In this document: piece by piece, positions 1-8,474 of the stretch | Layout: each line of letters begins with the position of its first letter | Numbering within the stretch: the stretch's first letter is position 1 | Assembly (NCBI GenBank): GCA_031256015.1 | Contig: JAIRRK010000218.1 | Span: 1-8,988, forward strand | Reading direction: 5' to 3' | Origin: Dysgonamonadaceae bacterium | Lineage (GTDB): Bacteria > Bacteroidota > Bacteroidia > Bacteroidales > Azobacteroidaceae | DNA length: 8,988 nt | Notes under the pieces: generated by a model | Told to the model about the DNA's origin: nothing | What the model saw: the letters and a program-made list of their open reading frames with translations, nothing else | The model's database searches: none | Translations under genes and position numbers: made by a program

Positions 1-93
1 CGAGAATACGATGCAAAAGGAAAGGGATTCGGAAACAGTTCTACCCCGGCCGGAAAGTTATTAATCGAGTTATTATACAAATTAATGCATTAA
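1..93 (+). CDS. Possible C-terminal tail of a convergent gene, cut by the window edge
   Basis: Frame 1 is open from the first base to a TAA at 91-93 and gives 30 residues that begin REYDAKGKGFGN and end ELLYKLMH. The composition (Gly/Lys-rich stretch, then a Leu-rich amphipathic end) and codons (TTA Leu, CCG Pro, GGA Gly) look protein-like. The frame ends just before a hairpin repeat region and faces the minus-strand operon, a normal convergent arrangement. Against this, a 30-codon open frame is expected fairly often by chance, and frame 3 is also open here. I recognise no family. No start is visible, so if real it is the 3' end of a gene lying to the left. Confidence 0.4.
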   Translation, partial: REYDAKGKGFGNSSTPAGKLLIELLYKLMH

Positions 94-100
94 GCAATGA

Positions 101-161
101 CTGCGATTCTAATTGCAGGCCGGCTGCGATTCTAATTGCAGGCCGGCTGCGATTCTAATTG
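101..161. repeat. 23-bp tandem repeat of hairpin units with GATTCTAATT core (2.65 copies)
   Basis: Two identical 23-bp units (101-123 and 124-146) are followed by a partial third (147-161). Each full unit is CTGC, then GATTCTAATT, then GCAG, then GCCGG. CTGC and GCAG are complementary, and the core is itself nearly palindromic (GATT/AATT), so each unit can fold. A competing fold pairs GCAG (115-118) with CTGC (124-127) across the unit junction. The third copy loses the right arm (GAGG instead of GCAG). The array lies between the stop of the DUF5106 gene and the possible convergent frame, so it may act in transcript ending. That role is inference; no T-run follows the hairpins. Confidence 0.85.
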
Positions 162-168
162 AGGGGTG

Positions 169-182
169 TCAACCTTAGTTGA
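169..182 (-). terminator. Weak terminator-like hairpin after the operon
   Basis: TCAAC (169-173) and GTTGA (178-182) form a perfect 5-bp stem with a 4-base loop, starting 3 bp past the stop codon of the last minus-strand gene. There is no U-tract, so intrinsic termination here is uncertain. The following GATTCTAATT hairpins could contribute. Confidence 0.25.
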
Positions 183-185
183 GAT

Positions 186-1118
186 TCAATTTGCGGCCAG
201 TGCTTTCTCCACGTCTCTGACGTCGGCGTCTTTGAGCAGGACACGTTTCGTTCTGTCCAACAGGTAGAGGGAGGGGATGGCTTTAAGGTCGTATAAATCC
301 TCGTCTTTAATCACGGATTTGTGGTCGTAGGAATTAATCCATTGTGCGGGCATTTCCCCGGCGTACTTCTTCCATTCGGTTAAATCTTTGTCGGGATATA
401 CGGCCAGTATTATCAGCGTTCCGTTCTTCGTCAGACGTGTGATGACGGGCGACGAGGCTAAGAAAGTCTTTATTTCGCGACAGGCATTGCATCCGGGATT
501 ATTGAAAAACAACAGCGTGTATCTGCTTTCCAGAGCATAAAGTCGCGATTGGTTACCGTTCGCGAGAGTATATTCGAAGTCTTCGGCCGGTGCGCCTATT
601 CGGTTTTTTTTCAGCAGTCCCAACAAGTGCCTCGGCCGTATGCGGTGAAGGCTGTCGGTTCGGCTGTCTTTCAGCACATATTCCACGAACGGAATATACA
701 GTTCGTCGTTGCGTATCGGAGAGTCGGGATTATAGAGGTATTTTTCGGCCAGTTCGAGGAAATACTCGTATACACGTCCCGTAGGTTCTTTTTCGGCACG
801 CGCGAGCATGATATTCACCGCCTCCGTCACCTTGTCTTCCGACAGGGGTTGCAACCGAAAGATAAAATCGACGAAGCGTTGTCCACTCACTTCCGGACGG
901 TGTATCAGCGTTGTATCGTTGAAGTCGTAGCTGTCCCAATGATGAATGGCGACAGATGCCGGCACAATAATCAACGAGGATTTTTGTTTATTACTTGTTT
1001 GTCCTGTCGCGCTTACCGGGTGCATGTATCCGGCGAACATCAGGAACGCGAAAACGATTCCGGCAGTGTTCCGAACTCTTTTTTCGTTTCGTTTATTCGG
1101 GTATTGTGTTTTATTCAT
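186..1118 (-). CDS. Secreted DUF5106 / thioredoxin-like protein
   Basis: 310 residues. A basic N-terminus (about 1-18) leads into a hydrophobic stretch (about 19-38, ending PVSATGQ) that reads as a signal peptide, so the protein should act in the periplasm or outer envelope; no lipobox cysteine is present. Residues about 55-175, including HHWDSYDFNDTTLI, match the helical DUF5106 region that precedes thioredoxin folds in many Bacteroidales proteins. The C-terminal part is thioredoxin-like: a strand TLLFFNNPGC, an active-site CxxC (Cys210-Asn-Ala-Cys213) and the cis-proline motif AIPSLYLLD (Pro282). A thiol-disulfide or redox-sensing role is therefore likely, but the substrate is unknown. The start lies only 3 bp beyond the topA stop, implying co-transcription and probable translational coupling. 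GC content by hand count of three 60-base blocks is about 51%, higher than its neighbours. Confidence 0.85.
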   Translation of the reverse strand: MNKTQYPNKRNEKRVRNTAGIVFAFLMFAGYMHPVSATGQTSNKQKSSLIIVPASVAIHHWDSYDFNDTTLIHRPEVSGQRFVDFIFRLQPLSEDKVTEAVNIMLARAEKEPTGRVYEYFLELAEKYLYNPDSPIRNDELYIPFVEYVLKDSRTDSLHRIRPRHLLGLLKKNRIGAPAEDFEYTLANGNQSRLYALESRYTLLFFNNPGCNACREIKTFLASSPVITRLTKNGTLIILAVYPDKDLTEWKKYAGEMPAQWINSYDHKSVIKDEDLYDLKAIPSLYLLDRTKRVLLKDADVRDVEKALAAN

Positions 1119-1121
1119 CGG

Positions 1122-3482
1122 TTATTTCTTTGAATTCGTTTTTTTCTTTGCTGTTGTTTTAGTTGCTTTCTTTTTCCCTTTAGCCGCCTTATACGGTGTT
1201 TCCTGAATGATTTTCATCACATCGTCGTAAGACAAATCTTTCGGTTCGGTTCCTTTCGGAATCTTATAATTTGTTTTATCGTATGAGATATAAGGGCCGA
1301 ATCGACCATTCAACAGTTGAAGCTTTTCGTCTTCCGCGAAAGCTTTGATTAACCTGTTAGCATCTTTTTCTTTTTTCTCCCGGATAATCTGTTCCGCTTC
1401 TTCAATGGTTATGTGGTAAGGGTCGAAAGTTTTAGGTATGGGGGCGAACGCATTTTCGTATTTCAGATAAGGGCCGAACCGACCGATTGCCGCTATCACG
1501 GGCTTTCCGTCCAGCTCACCTACGGTGCGGGGAAGACTGAACAAATGAATGGCTTCCTCCAAGGTGATTGTTTCGATGGACTGTCCGCCCACGAGAGCCG
1601 CAAACTGAGGTTTCGCATCGTCGTCGGCCGAACCGATTTGCACAAAAGCACCGAATCGTCCTATCTTGGCCGAGACCGGTTTTCCTGTTTTCGGGTCGGT
1701 ACCTAATATTCTTTCTCCGATTTTACGTTCGGTTTTAGAAGCCGAAACCATCTCCACTATCGGATGAAACATGTCATAAAATTTCTGTAAGGTATCCGTC
1801 CATTTTCTGCTTCCTTCCGCTATCTTATCGAATTCTTTTTCCAGGTCGGCCGTAAAATTATAGTCCATTACGGACGGAAAATGTTCAATCAGAAAGTCAT
1901 TGACGACCATTCCGGAGTCGGTCGGCATCAATTTATTTTTATCTGCTCCGACTGTTTCCGATTTCACTGTTTTATTTATTGTATTATTTTGCAGCGTAAG
2001 AGTCATGAAATCTTTTTTCGAACCTTCTTTATTTCCTTTCACCACGTACCCGCGTTGTTGGATGGTGGAAATGGTAGGCGCGTAAGTCGAAGGCCGTCCG
2101 ATTCCCTGCTCTTCCAATTTGCGGACCAAGCTTGCTTCGGTATATCGGGCCGGACGTTGCGTTAATCGTTCCGTTGCGGTTGCTTCCGTCAAATTCAGTT
2201 CATCCGTCACGTGCATGGGAGGCAGTAAACCTTCCGTATTTTCGTCGGCAGTTTCCTCATCGGAGTCTTCCAGATAGACACGCAGAAATCCGTCGAATTT
2301 AATTACTTCGCCTTGAAGCAGGAATTTTTCGGCGGAACGATTACTTATACCAATCGTAACGGTTGTCTTTTCCAATTCGGCGTCGGCCATTTGGGAAGCG
2401 ATTGTTCTTTCGCGGATTAGCTTATACAATCGTTTTTCTTGAGCACTTCCGTTTATTTCCTGTTGATTGACAAAGGTTGGACGGATTGCTTCATGTGCTT
2501 CTTGAGCACCTTTCGTTTTCGTTTGGAATTGGCGTGTTTTTACGTACTTACTTCCAAATTCTTCTTCTATTTCTTTCTTTGTGGTATTCAGTGCCAAACT
2601 CGAAAGATTCAGAGAATCGGTACGCATGTAAGTAATAAATCCCGCCTCATACAATTTTTGGGCAACGGCCATGGTTTGAGAAACGGAAAAACCGATTTTG
2701 CGTGATGCTTCCTGTTGCAGGGTCGATGTGGTAAAAGGAGGTGCCGGCGATTTTTTACCGGGACGGGTATTGATGTCTTCAATCGTAAAGCGGGCTTGTT
2801 TCAGACTTTCCAAAAACGTTTTCACTTCTTGTTCCGATTGAAACCGTTTATTTAATTCTCCTTTTATCACGGACTTTCCGTCGGGCAGAAGAAATTGGGC
2901 GTGTACCTTAAAATAAACTTCCGCATTGAATTGATTGATTTCTCTTTCTCTTTCCACGATTAAGCGAACGGCCACCGATTGTACACGTCCGGCGGACAGA
3001 GCCGGCATAATCTTTTTCCACAAAATAGGCGAAAGTTCGAATCCGACGATTCGGTCCAATACACGGCGAGCCTGTTGTGCATCGACCAGATTAAAGTCTA
3101 TTTGCCGTGGATTTTCTATCGCTTTTTGGATAGCCGGTTTCGTGATTTCGTGAAAAACAATTCGTTTACAATCCTTTTCGTTTAATTTCAAAACCTCATA
3201 CAAATGCCAGGCGATGGCTTCTCCTTCGCGGTCTTCATCCGAAGCCAACCAAATAATTTCGGAGTCGTTCGAAGCCTTTTTCAATTGCTTCACCAATTCT
3301 TTTTTATCCGTCGAAATAACATACTCCGGTTGGAAATGATTTTTCACATCCACTCCCAATCCTTTTTCTTTCAAGTCGCGAATATGACCGTAACTCGATA
3401 GTACCCGGTAGTCTGTTCCCAGAAACTTTTCAATGGTTTTAGCTTTTGCCGGTGATTCAACAATAACGAGATTCTTTTGCAT
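1122..3482 (-). CDS. topA: DNA topoisomerase I (type IA)
   Basis: 786 residues. Relaxes negatively supercoiled DNA in the cytoplasm through a covalent 5'-phosphotyrosine intermediate. The TOPRIM domain opens the protein (VIVESPAKAKT with Glu9; the acidic triad Asp82, Asp84 and Glu86 in SDEDREGEAIAWHL). The catalytic tyrosine is Tyr285 in AGFITYMRTDS, with the conserved Arg287. QEAHEAIRPT (327-336) and EEQGIGRPSTYAPT (457-470) are further family signatures. There are no CxxC zinc fingers (the only cysteine is Cys105). Instead the C-terminus has three topoisomerase C-terminal repeats centred on IGRFGAF (607), IGRFGPY (666) and NGRFGPY (725), then a Lys-rich tail (764-786). The enzyme appears intact. 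It lies 37 bp after the barrel gene, and a -7 promoter element in that gap suggests independent expression. Confidence 0.98.
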   Translation of the reverse strand: MQKNLVIVESPAKAKTIEKFLGTDYRVLSSYGHIRDLKEKGLGVDVKNHFQPEYVISTDKKELVKQLKKASNDSEIIWLASDEDREGEAIAWHLYEVLKLNEKDCKRIVFHEITKPAIQKAIENPRQIDFNLVDAQQARRVLDRIVGFELSPILWKKIMPALSAGRVQSVAVRLIVEREREINQFNAEVYFKVHAQFLLPDGKSVIKGELNKRFQSEQEVKTFLESLKQARFTIEDINTRPGKKSPAPPFTTSTLQQEASRKIGFSVSQTMAVAQKLYEAGFITYMRTDSLNLSSLALNTTKKEIEEEFGSKYVKTRQFQTKTKGAQEAHEAIRPTFVNQQEINGSAQEKRLYKLIRERTIASQMADAELEKTTVTIGISNRSAEKFLLQGEVIKFDGFLRVYLEDSDEETADENTEGLLPPMHVTDELNLTEATATERLTQRPARYTEASLVRKLEEQGIGRPSTYAPTISTIQQRGYVVKGNKEGSKKDFMTLTLQNNTINKTVKSETVGADKNKLMPTDSGMVVNDFLIEHFPSVMDYNFTADLEKEFDKIAEGSRKWTDTLQKFYDMFHPIVEMVSASKTERKIGERILGTDPKTGKPVSAKIGRFGAFVQIGSADDDAKPQFAALVGGQSIETITLEEAIHLFSLPRTVGELDGKPVIAAIGRFGPYLKYENAFAPIPKTFDPYHITIEEAEQIIREKKEKDANRLIKAFAEDEKLQLLNGRFGPYISYDKTNYKIPKGTEPKDLSYDDVMKIIQETPYKAAKGKKKATKTTAKKKTNSKK

Positions 3483-3502
3483 AGCTTTTTAATTTTGAGC
3501 GG

Positions 3503-3510
3503 CAAAGATA
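3503..3510 (-). promoter_or_regulatory. Bacteroidales -7 promoter element ahead of topA
   Basis: On the minus strand the bases read TATCTTTG, matching TAnnTTTG exactly, followed by CCG as at the operon's first promoter. It sits 20 bp before the topA ATG, so a transcript would have a short leader of about 15 bases. No clear TTTG is seen at the -33 position, which would fall within the end of the barrel gene. Confidence 0.5.
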
Positions 3511-3519
3511 ATAAAAACT

Positions 3520-5259
3520 TTAAAACTTAATGCTTATTCCACCGATAATGTTGATTTTCTGAACGGGATATCCATACCATAAGTCGTATTTTTGATTCAA
3601 AAGATTATTTGCCTGAGCAAATACCGAAAATGAATCGTTTACGGAATAGTTGGCTTTGAGATTTAACGAATGAATGTTTTTCATTTTTTGAGAAACGATA
3701 TTCATTCCGTTTTCGGTTAAAGCTTTTCGGCCGGTTTCGATATGATAATTTGCATCGAAACGTAAAGGAGCGGAAGGAATTTTGAATCCTGCGAAAACAT
3801 CTCCTTCAAAGTTCGGTTTGTTCCATGCTTTCAAATAATCGTTATTGTCGTAAGTCGTATCTTTATAAAGGCCGGAAATTTCTTTTGTATCCCACTTATA
3901 GAACGTCAGTTTCGTTCCGATATTGAAAATATCCCGGTAAGCATAATTGAGAGCTCCTCCGAACTTAAACGTTTGTGATTCGGCATACAAAGGCACGATA
4001 GTAGAGCCGTAATAACTGTTATCGATAAAGAAATGTTCATCTTTGGCCATCTTGAATCCTCCGAAAAATTCCATGTTGAAATTCGGAAATACGACGAAAT
4101 TAACACCGACCGTTCCATCGACCGGAATCCTGCTGTCGTAAATTCGATAATTCGGATCGATGTATCTGTTCCTGTAAAACATATTGTAATTACTGTTATC
4201 TTCAAATCCGCCGGTTGCCCGAATGTAGAAAAGAACCGATTCGACAGGGTACCAATTGAATTTTATATCCGGAGCAAGCATGAATTTTTTGATTCCGCCA
4301 AACCAAGTATTGATTGAAACGCCCAAACGAGTATTCCAATTGCTTCCTTCGAATAGAAAATACGGATTTCCCGATAACGCGGTATAATCTTTATTTCCTT
4401 GAATTTTATCTTCCGTATTCGTCGTGAAAATATCGGGAGATATATCATACATCGAGTGTTTGATGTATCCGCCGAGACCGAATTTCACGGTTGAATTGAA
4501 GGGTGCATTGAAATCGAAATCGGCAAAAAGTCGGTTTTCTTTTCTTCCGTCTCCTGTTAAATCGGTTATAACCGCATGTTTTTGTTTGAAAAAGGTATAA
4601 TGCAGATTCAACTTATAAGAAAGATTGGTGCTGTTGATAGAATAAATGCCTAAATGAGCACGAAACAAATTATCGGATTGCGTTTTATTTTTATCGACAT
4701 GTGACGACAATCCGTAATAATTGAATCCGGCATTCGTATATTCCAAGTCTGCGGCAAGTTTGGCTTTGTCGAAAAAATGATTGAAATCGATACCGAAAGT
4801 ATGATCATTCAATTTCATTTTCTGTTTTTCGTCTTTCTGAAGATAAGTGACTTTGCTGTTGCTCGAACGATGAGAATAATACAAACTCAAACGATTTTTT
4901 CTCGTATTGAGAACTTGATAACCTAAATCTCCGTCCAAATCAATCAATGAACTTACTCCGAGATTCAAATAACCCTTTTTGTTGTGCGCCGCATAATCGG
5001 AAAAATACGATTTGGCTTTCAGACTTGTAATGTAAGGAGCCATGTTGTAATCCAACGTATAATCCGAAAATTCGACTTTTGTCCTCGGGGCTTCGGGTTC
5101 CTTGATTTGAGGCAAACTGTTTATTTTGTTGGCGTCCCGAAGACTCGGATTGTATTCCCGTTCCAAGGTTAATTCTCTATCCAAATTGGATTGAGCATGA
5201 ACGGAGGCAAAGCAAATGACGGAAAGGAAAACGATATTGAAATATTGTATTGTTTTCAT
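3520..5259 (-). CDS. Outer-membrane beta-barrel protein, TonB-receptor-like without plug
   Basis: 579 residues. A signal peptide (1-22, ending CFASVHA before Gln23) is followed by about 75 non-barrel residues containing TLEREYNPSLRDANKINSLP. From about residue 96 the chain becomes alternating polar/aromatic strands rich in Tyr, Asn and Phe, with turn-like loops. The last 29 residues (NNLLNQKYDLWYGYPV through GGISIKF) match the C-terminal strands of TonB-dependent receptors, including the terminal Phe used in barrel assembly. It is shorter than typical TonB receptors and has no recognisable plug or carboxypeptidase-like domain, so substrate uptake in the usual way is doubtful; a pore, assembly or structural role is as likely. 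The gene starts 29 bp after the TPR gene stop, with an A-rich leader and no Shine-Dalgarno sequence. Partnership with that TPR protein is inferred from context. Confidence 0.8.
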   Translation of the reverse strand: MKTIQYFNIVFLSVICFASVHAQSNLDRELTLEREYNPSLRDANKINSLPQIKEPEAPRTKVEFSDYTLDYNMAPYITSLKAKSYFSDYAAHNKKGYLNLGVSSLIDLDGDLGYQVLNTRKNRLSLYYSHRSSNSKVTYLQKDEKQKMKLNDHTFGIDFNHFFDKAKLAADLEYTNAGFNYYGLSSHVDKNKTQSDNLFRAHLGIYSINSTNLSYKLNLHYTFFKQKHAVITDLTGDGRKENRLFADFDFNAPFNSTVKFGLGGYIKHSMYDISPDIFTTNTEDKIQGNKDYTALSGNPYFLFEGSNWNTRLGVSINTWFGGIKKFMLAPDIKFNWYPVESVLFYIRATGGFEDNSNYNMFYRNRYIDPNYRIYDSRIPVDGTVGVNFVVFPNFNMEFFGGFKMAKDEHFFIDNSYYGSTIVPLYAESQTFKFGGALNYAYRDIFNIGTKLTFYKWDTKEISGLYKDTTYDNNDYLKAWNKPNFEGDVFAGFKIPSAPLRFDANYHIETGRKALTENGMNIVSQKMKNIHSLNLKANYSVNDSFSVFAQANNLLNQKYDLWYGYPVQKINIIGGISIKF

Positions 5260-5288
5260 ATATTGAACTTTTTATTTTTCTTCGGAGT

Positions 5289-8282
5289 TTAATTTAGTTG
5301 AGCTAAACGTGTTTGAATAATCTCGTGTATATCGTCGTTTGTATTTTTATAGTTAGTCTGTAAACTTTCCAAATACTGACGCGCTTGTAACTTGTCTCCT
5401 TCCGCCGCGAAAATATCCGACAGAAGAATGAAGCTTTTCGCTAACCAATAAGCATGAGGAGTTCCCTGCTTGATATAATTCTGAATTATTTTCTTCGCTT
5501 CACCTGAATTATTTTCGTTGAAATAATATTCGGCAAGTAAATACTTTGCTTCAGCTCCGTAAACCGTGCGAGTATCGGCGGATAACTTTGTCCAATCATT
5601 TTTAGCCAAGGTTTTTTCTTCCAAAGCACGATACGCTTTAGCTCTGTAATACAAGGCTTCCGATTCGATTTCGGGATTCGGCGATTCTTCTTTCAATAAA
5701 GCGTTTGCTGCTTGAACGATGGCACTGTGTTTATTGAGATGATTCGCTGAACGAATCATCCCTAAGGCTCCCGCATTCCGATTCGTTTTACTTTGAGCGA
5801 TGGTATATAATCGCTCATACGATTGAAATGCCGGTTCGTATTCTTTATCTTCATATTGCAGTTCGGCTGTTCGTCCAACAGCTTCTTCCGTAAATTGAGT
5901 ATTGCCGACGTTCAACACTTTGGCATATTCGGATTTTGCCGACTGAAACTCTTTTTTATCGTAATAAATATTGGCCAAATAATAATGAGCATTCGTATTG
6001 AAAGCTCCATTCGGAAACGATTGCAAATAATTATTCAACGATTGTTGAGCTTCCTGAATATTCCCTTTTAAGAAAAATCGTTCGGCAGCCAAATAAGTTA
6101 ACGAATCTTGCTCGCTGACTTCAAACTTAACGGCTCCACCTAAGGAATTTACGTAATTGGCATAACCTCCCACGTCGTTCATATCGAAATAAACCGATTT
6201 CAAATCCTGAACGGCAACTTTTGCTTCCGTACTGCCGGGATATTTCGAAATAATATCCTTATAAGCAGCCGCTGCTTTTTCCGGATTGTTTGTGTTGTAA
6301 TACAATAACCCGATTTGTAAACCGGCTTTGCGTGCCGGACCACTGTTCGGATACTTTTCGAGTAAAGTCTGATAAACGCTGATAGCCGATACATGGTCGT
6401 TGGCCAATACATAAGCACGTCCTTTTTCGTACAGAGCATCGGTTATATAAGGCGATTTCGGATATTCCCGAATTAATTTATCCATTTGATTTATTTTGCC
6501 TTTGTAATCTTTTTGCAATCCCATCACATAACCTTTCTGAAAGAGCGCGTAATCACTCATGGAAGGCACAATCGATACAGCCTGATTGTAAGCTGTTTCC
6601 GCTCCTGAAAAATTTCGGTTGTTGAAATAACAATCTCCCAAACGGGCGTACGCATCGGCAATCAGATTTTTATCGTTTTTCTCTTGATTGATAAACTTCT
6701 TAAAGTAATTTTCGGCCGAAGAATAGTCGGCTTGTTTAAAGGCACAATATCCCAAGTTATAATCGGCTCGAGCGATAAGATGGTCGCTTCTGTTGCCTGT
6801 ATTAATAAATAAACGGTAATTTTTTGCCGCTTCGTTATAGTTTTCTTTTCTGTAAAAGGATTCTCCCCGCCAGTAAATCGCTTTTTCTTTTTCATCGGTT
6901 GCATAGTTCCCGGCATCGATGGCGTTGGTGAAATACCGGATGGCGGTATCGTAATTGTTGTTGGTAAATTCGACCGTACCTAAATGATAGTAAATCTTTT
7001 GCGTGGCTTCCCTGATTTTTCTTCCCGGGTTTCGTATCTTTCCTATGGAAGCCAAGGCCGTATTATAATTCTTGGTGGTGAGATAAACATCTATCAAAGC
7101 ATCGTTTACTTTATCGGCATAAATAGAATTAGGATAAGTATTTACAAAATTCTCCAAAACGGTAACGGATTCTCCGAAAGCCGACACCGAATTTTGATGA
7201 AGAAGCATGGCATAATTGTAAGTTGCCGCTTCTTTCGCCGATTGGTCGGCCGACATGCCGGAAGCCGATTCAAATGCCGTTAACGCCCGATTTATATCGT
7301 TTGTTTTCAAATAAGCCTGACCCAAATACAAATAGGTGCTTTGCCCGAAAGAAGTATTATCCGGACGGCTCCTGCCTAAATAATGAATGGCTTGCGGATA
7401 ATTTTTCAAATGATAATGCGATAATCCCAACAAGTAATAATCTTTGGACGATTTTTCATTATCGCTGTCCATAAAGGAAGTCAGGTATTGAACAGCCAAA
7501 GGATAATTGTTTTCGTAGTAGTAAGAACTCCCGATGATGCGCTTCATTTCGGCATTGTAATGATTATCCGGATATTGTTGAATTAAATTTAATCCTTCTT
7601 TGATGGCTCTGTTGTATTTTTCCTGAACAAAATAAATTTGTGTGATATAATAAGATACTTCGGGTTGAAATTCCGGATTGTTTTTGAGGCGATTAAATTG
7701 AGTTGCCGCTTCATCGTAATCACCTTCTTTGTATTTCAAGTAAGCCAAATAATAATCCGAAGCGGTTCGGTACTTTTCGCTATATCGATTTAGTAATGAA
7801 AACAAACTGAACGCTTCTTTGTCGTTATCGTTATATAAATGAACAATCCCCATTCGATAAGCACAATCATCTTGTTCCGGTAGAGGAAGATAACTTATAT
7901 CGGTTTGTTTGAACCAATAATCGGCCATCTGATAATTTTCTTTCTTAAAATAAACCGACCCCAACATAAAACAAAGATTATTGCGATAAGCGGTATGAGG
8001 ATAAGTATCGAGGTATTCGCGAAGTTCATAATCGGCACTTTCTTTTCCCTGATAGAAAGACGAAGCAACTAATAAATAATCGGCTTCTTGAATGAGACTG
8101 CCGTTATCGATTCGTTTTTTGTATTCCGTGATTTTATCGATACATCCTGCATAGTTTTTGTCTTCAAACATGGATTTTCCTTCGTCAAAAAGACGACCGA
8201 CAGAAGAAAATTGAGAAGAACGCTGTGCGTCAATGAAATGGGAAGATAAAACGCAAATGAGAATAAATATTGTTTTTTTCAT
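5289..8282 (-). CDS. Large periplasmic tetratricopeptide-repeat protein
   Basis: 997 residues from the chosen start. The frame is open 45 codons further (to 8417), but the ATG at 8280-8282 is preferred: it opens a clear signal peptide (MKKTIFILICVLSSHFIDA, cleavage before Gln20), and the extension contains a promoter element and reads unlike protein. The mature chain is almost entirely TPR-like helical hairpins, with repeated patterns such as YYLLGLSHYHLKNYPQAIHY, YNLGYCAFKQADYSSAENYF and IGLLYYNTNNPEKAAAAY; about 28 units would fit in 977 residues. Several units resemble the periplasmic YbgF/BamD type (KYPNSGPARKA, KYPGSTEAKVA). Such solenoids bind other proteins, so a periplasmic scaffold is likely. 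Cys10 lies within the signal core and lacks a proper lipobox, so I do not call it a lipoprotein. First gene of the operon, 29 bp before the barrel gene. No enzymatic domain is visible. Confidence 0.88.
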   Translation of the reverse strand: MKKTIFILICVLSSHFIDAQRSSQFSSVGRLFDEGKSMFEDKNYAGCIDKITEYKKRIDNGSLIQEADYLLVASSFYQGKESADYELREYLDTYPHTAYRNNLCFMLGSVYFKKENYQMADYWFKQTDISYLPLPEQDDCAYRMGIVHLYNDNDKEAFSLFSLLNRYSEKYRTASDYYLAYLKYKEGDYDEAATQFNRLKNNPEFQPEVSYYITQIYFVQEKYNRAIKEGLNLIQQYPDNHYNAEMKRIIGSSYYYENNYPLAVQYLTSFMDSDNEKSSKDYYLLGLSHYHLKNYPQAIHYLGRSRPDNTSFGQSTYLYLGQAYLKTNDINRALTAFESASGMSADQSAKEAATYNYAMLLHQNSVSAFGESVTVLENFVNTYPNSIYADKVNDALIDVYLTTKNYNTALASIGKIRNPGRKIREATQKIYYHLGTVEFTNNNYDTAIRYFTNAIDAGNYATDEKEKAIYWRGESFYRKENYNEAAKNYRLFINTGNRSDHLIARADYNLGYCAFKQADYSSAENYFKKFINQEKNDKNLIADAYARLGDCYFNNRNFSGAETAYNQAVSIVPSMSDYALFQKGYVMGLQKDYKGKINQMDKLIREYPKSPYITDALYEKGRAYVLANDHVSAISVYQTLLEKYPNSGPARKAGLQIGLLYYNTNNPEKAAAAYKDIISKYPGSTEAKVAVQDLKSVYFDMNDVGGYANYVNSLGGAVKFEVSEQDSLTYLAAERFFLKGNIQEAQQSLNNYLQSFPNGAFNTNAHYYLANIYYDKKEFQSAKSEYAKVLNVGNTQFTEEAVGRTAELQYEDKEYEPAFQSYERLYTIAQSKTNRNAGALGMIRSANHLNKHSAIVQAANALLKEESPNPEIESEALYYRAKAYRALEEKTLAKNDWTKLSADTRTVYGAEAKYLLAEYYFNENNSGEAKKIIQNYIKQGTPHAYWLAKSFILLSDIFAAEGDKLQARQYLESLQTNYKNTNDDIHEIIQTRLAQLN

Positions 8283-8307
8283 ATCGGGATAATTAAATAC
8301 TTTTCGG

Positions 8308-8315
8308 CAAAGATA
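8308..8315 (-). promoter_or_regulatory. Bacteroidales -7 promoter element of the TPR operon
   Basis: The minus strand reads TATCTTTGCCG here, an exact TAnnTTTG match, 25 bp before the chosen ATG of the TPR gene. Transcription should start near 8302, leaving a leader of about 20 bases. At the expected spacing (around 8335-8341) the minus strand reads AACAGTT rather than TTTG, so the -33 box is weak. The element also supports the shorter start of the TPR gene. Confidence 0.6.
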
Positions 8316-8431
8316 ATGATAACTCAATAATATAACTGTTAAAATATTCAAACATCGAGAATTAGCAATACCGATTGAGTACGAACATTTTAACGAAAAA
8401 AACACAATCACCCCCAAGCCGGGCTTTCTTC

Positions 8432-8459
8432 ATTTTCTTTGCCGTGATGCGAAAAGAAT
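8432..8459. repeat. Imperfect inverted repeat with promoter-like half
   Basis: ATTTTCTTTGC (8432-8442) is roughly complementary to GCGAAAAGAAT (8449-8459), with three mismatches across a 6-base loop. The left half shares 12 of 13 bases with the -33 region of the rightward promoter (ATTTTCTTTGaCG at 8788-8800), but no TAnnTTTG follows at the right distance. It may be a decayed promoter copy. Confidence 0.35.
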
Positions 8460-8474
8460 TAAAAAGACAGACAC

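Noticed and set aside
549..1133. 194-codon plus-strand frame opposite the DUF5106 gene
   Set aside because: It lies almost wholly antisense to a gene with recognisable domains, and its own translation shows no family features; it is a shadow frame.
3520..5259. SusC-type or full TonB-dependent transporter
   Set aside because: The protein is only 579 residues and shows no plug, TonB box or carboxypeptidase-like N-terminal domain, and no SusD-like lipoprotein lies beside it.
8338..8394. GTTAAAAT (8338-8345) and ATTTTAAC (8387-8394) as an operator pair
   Set aside because: An 8-bp A/T-rich inverted match 41 bp apart is easily expected by chance in this sequence, and nothing else supports it.
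8283..8417. 45-codon N-terminal extension of the TPR protein
   Set aside because: It precedes a clear signal peptide, contains the operon's -7 promoter element, and its residues have no TPR or export character. The ATG at 8280-8282 is the likely start.
8416..8426. AAGCCGGGCTT followed by TTCTT as a terminator
   Set aside because: The stem is only 4-5 bp with a 1-3 base loop and a broken T-run, and no gene ends just upstream on the plus strand.
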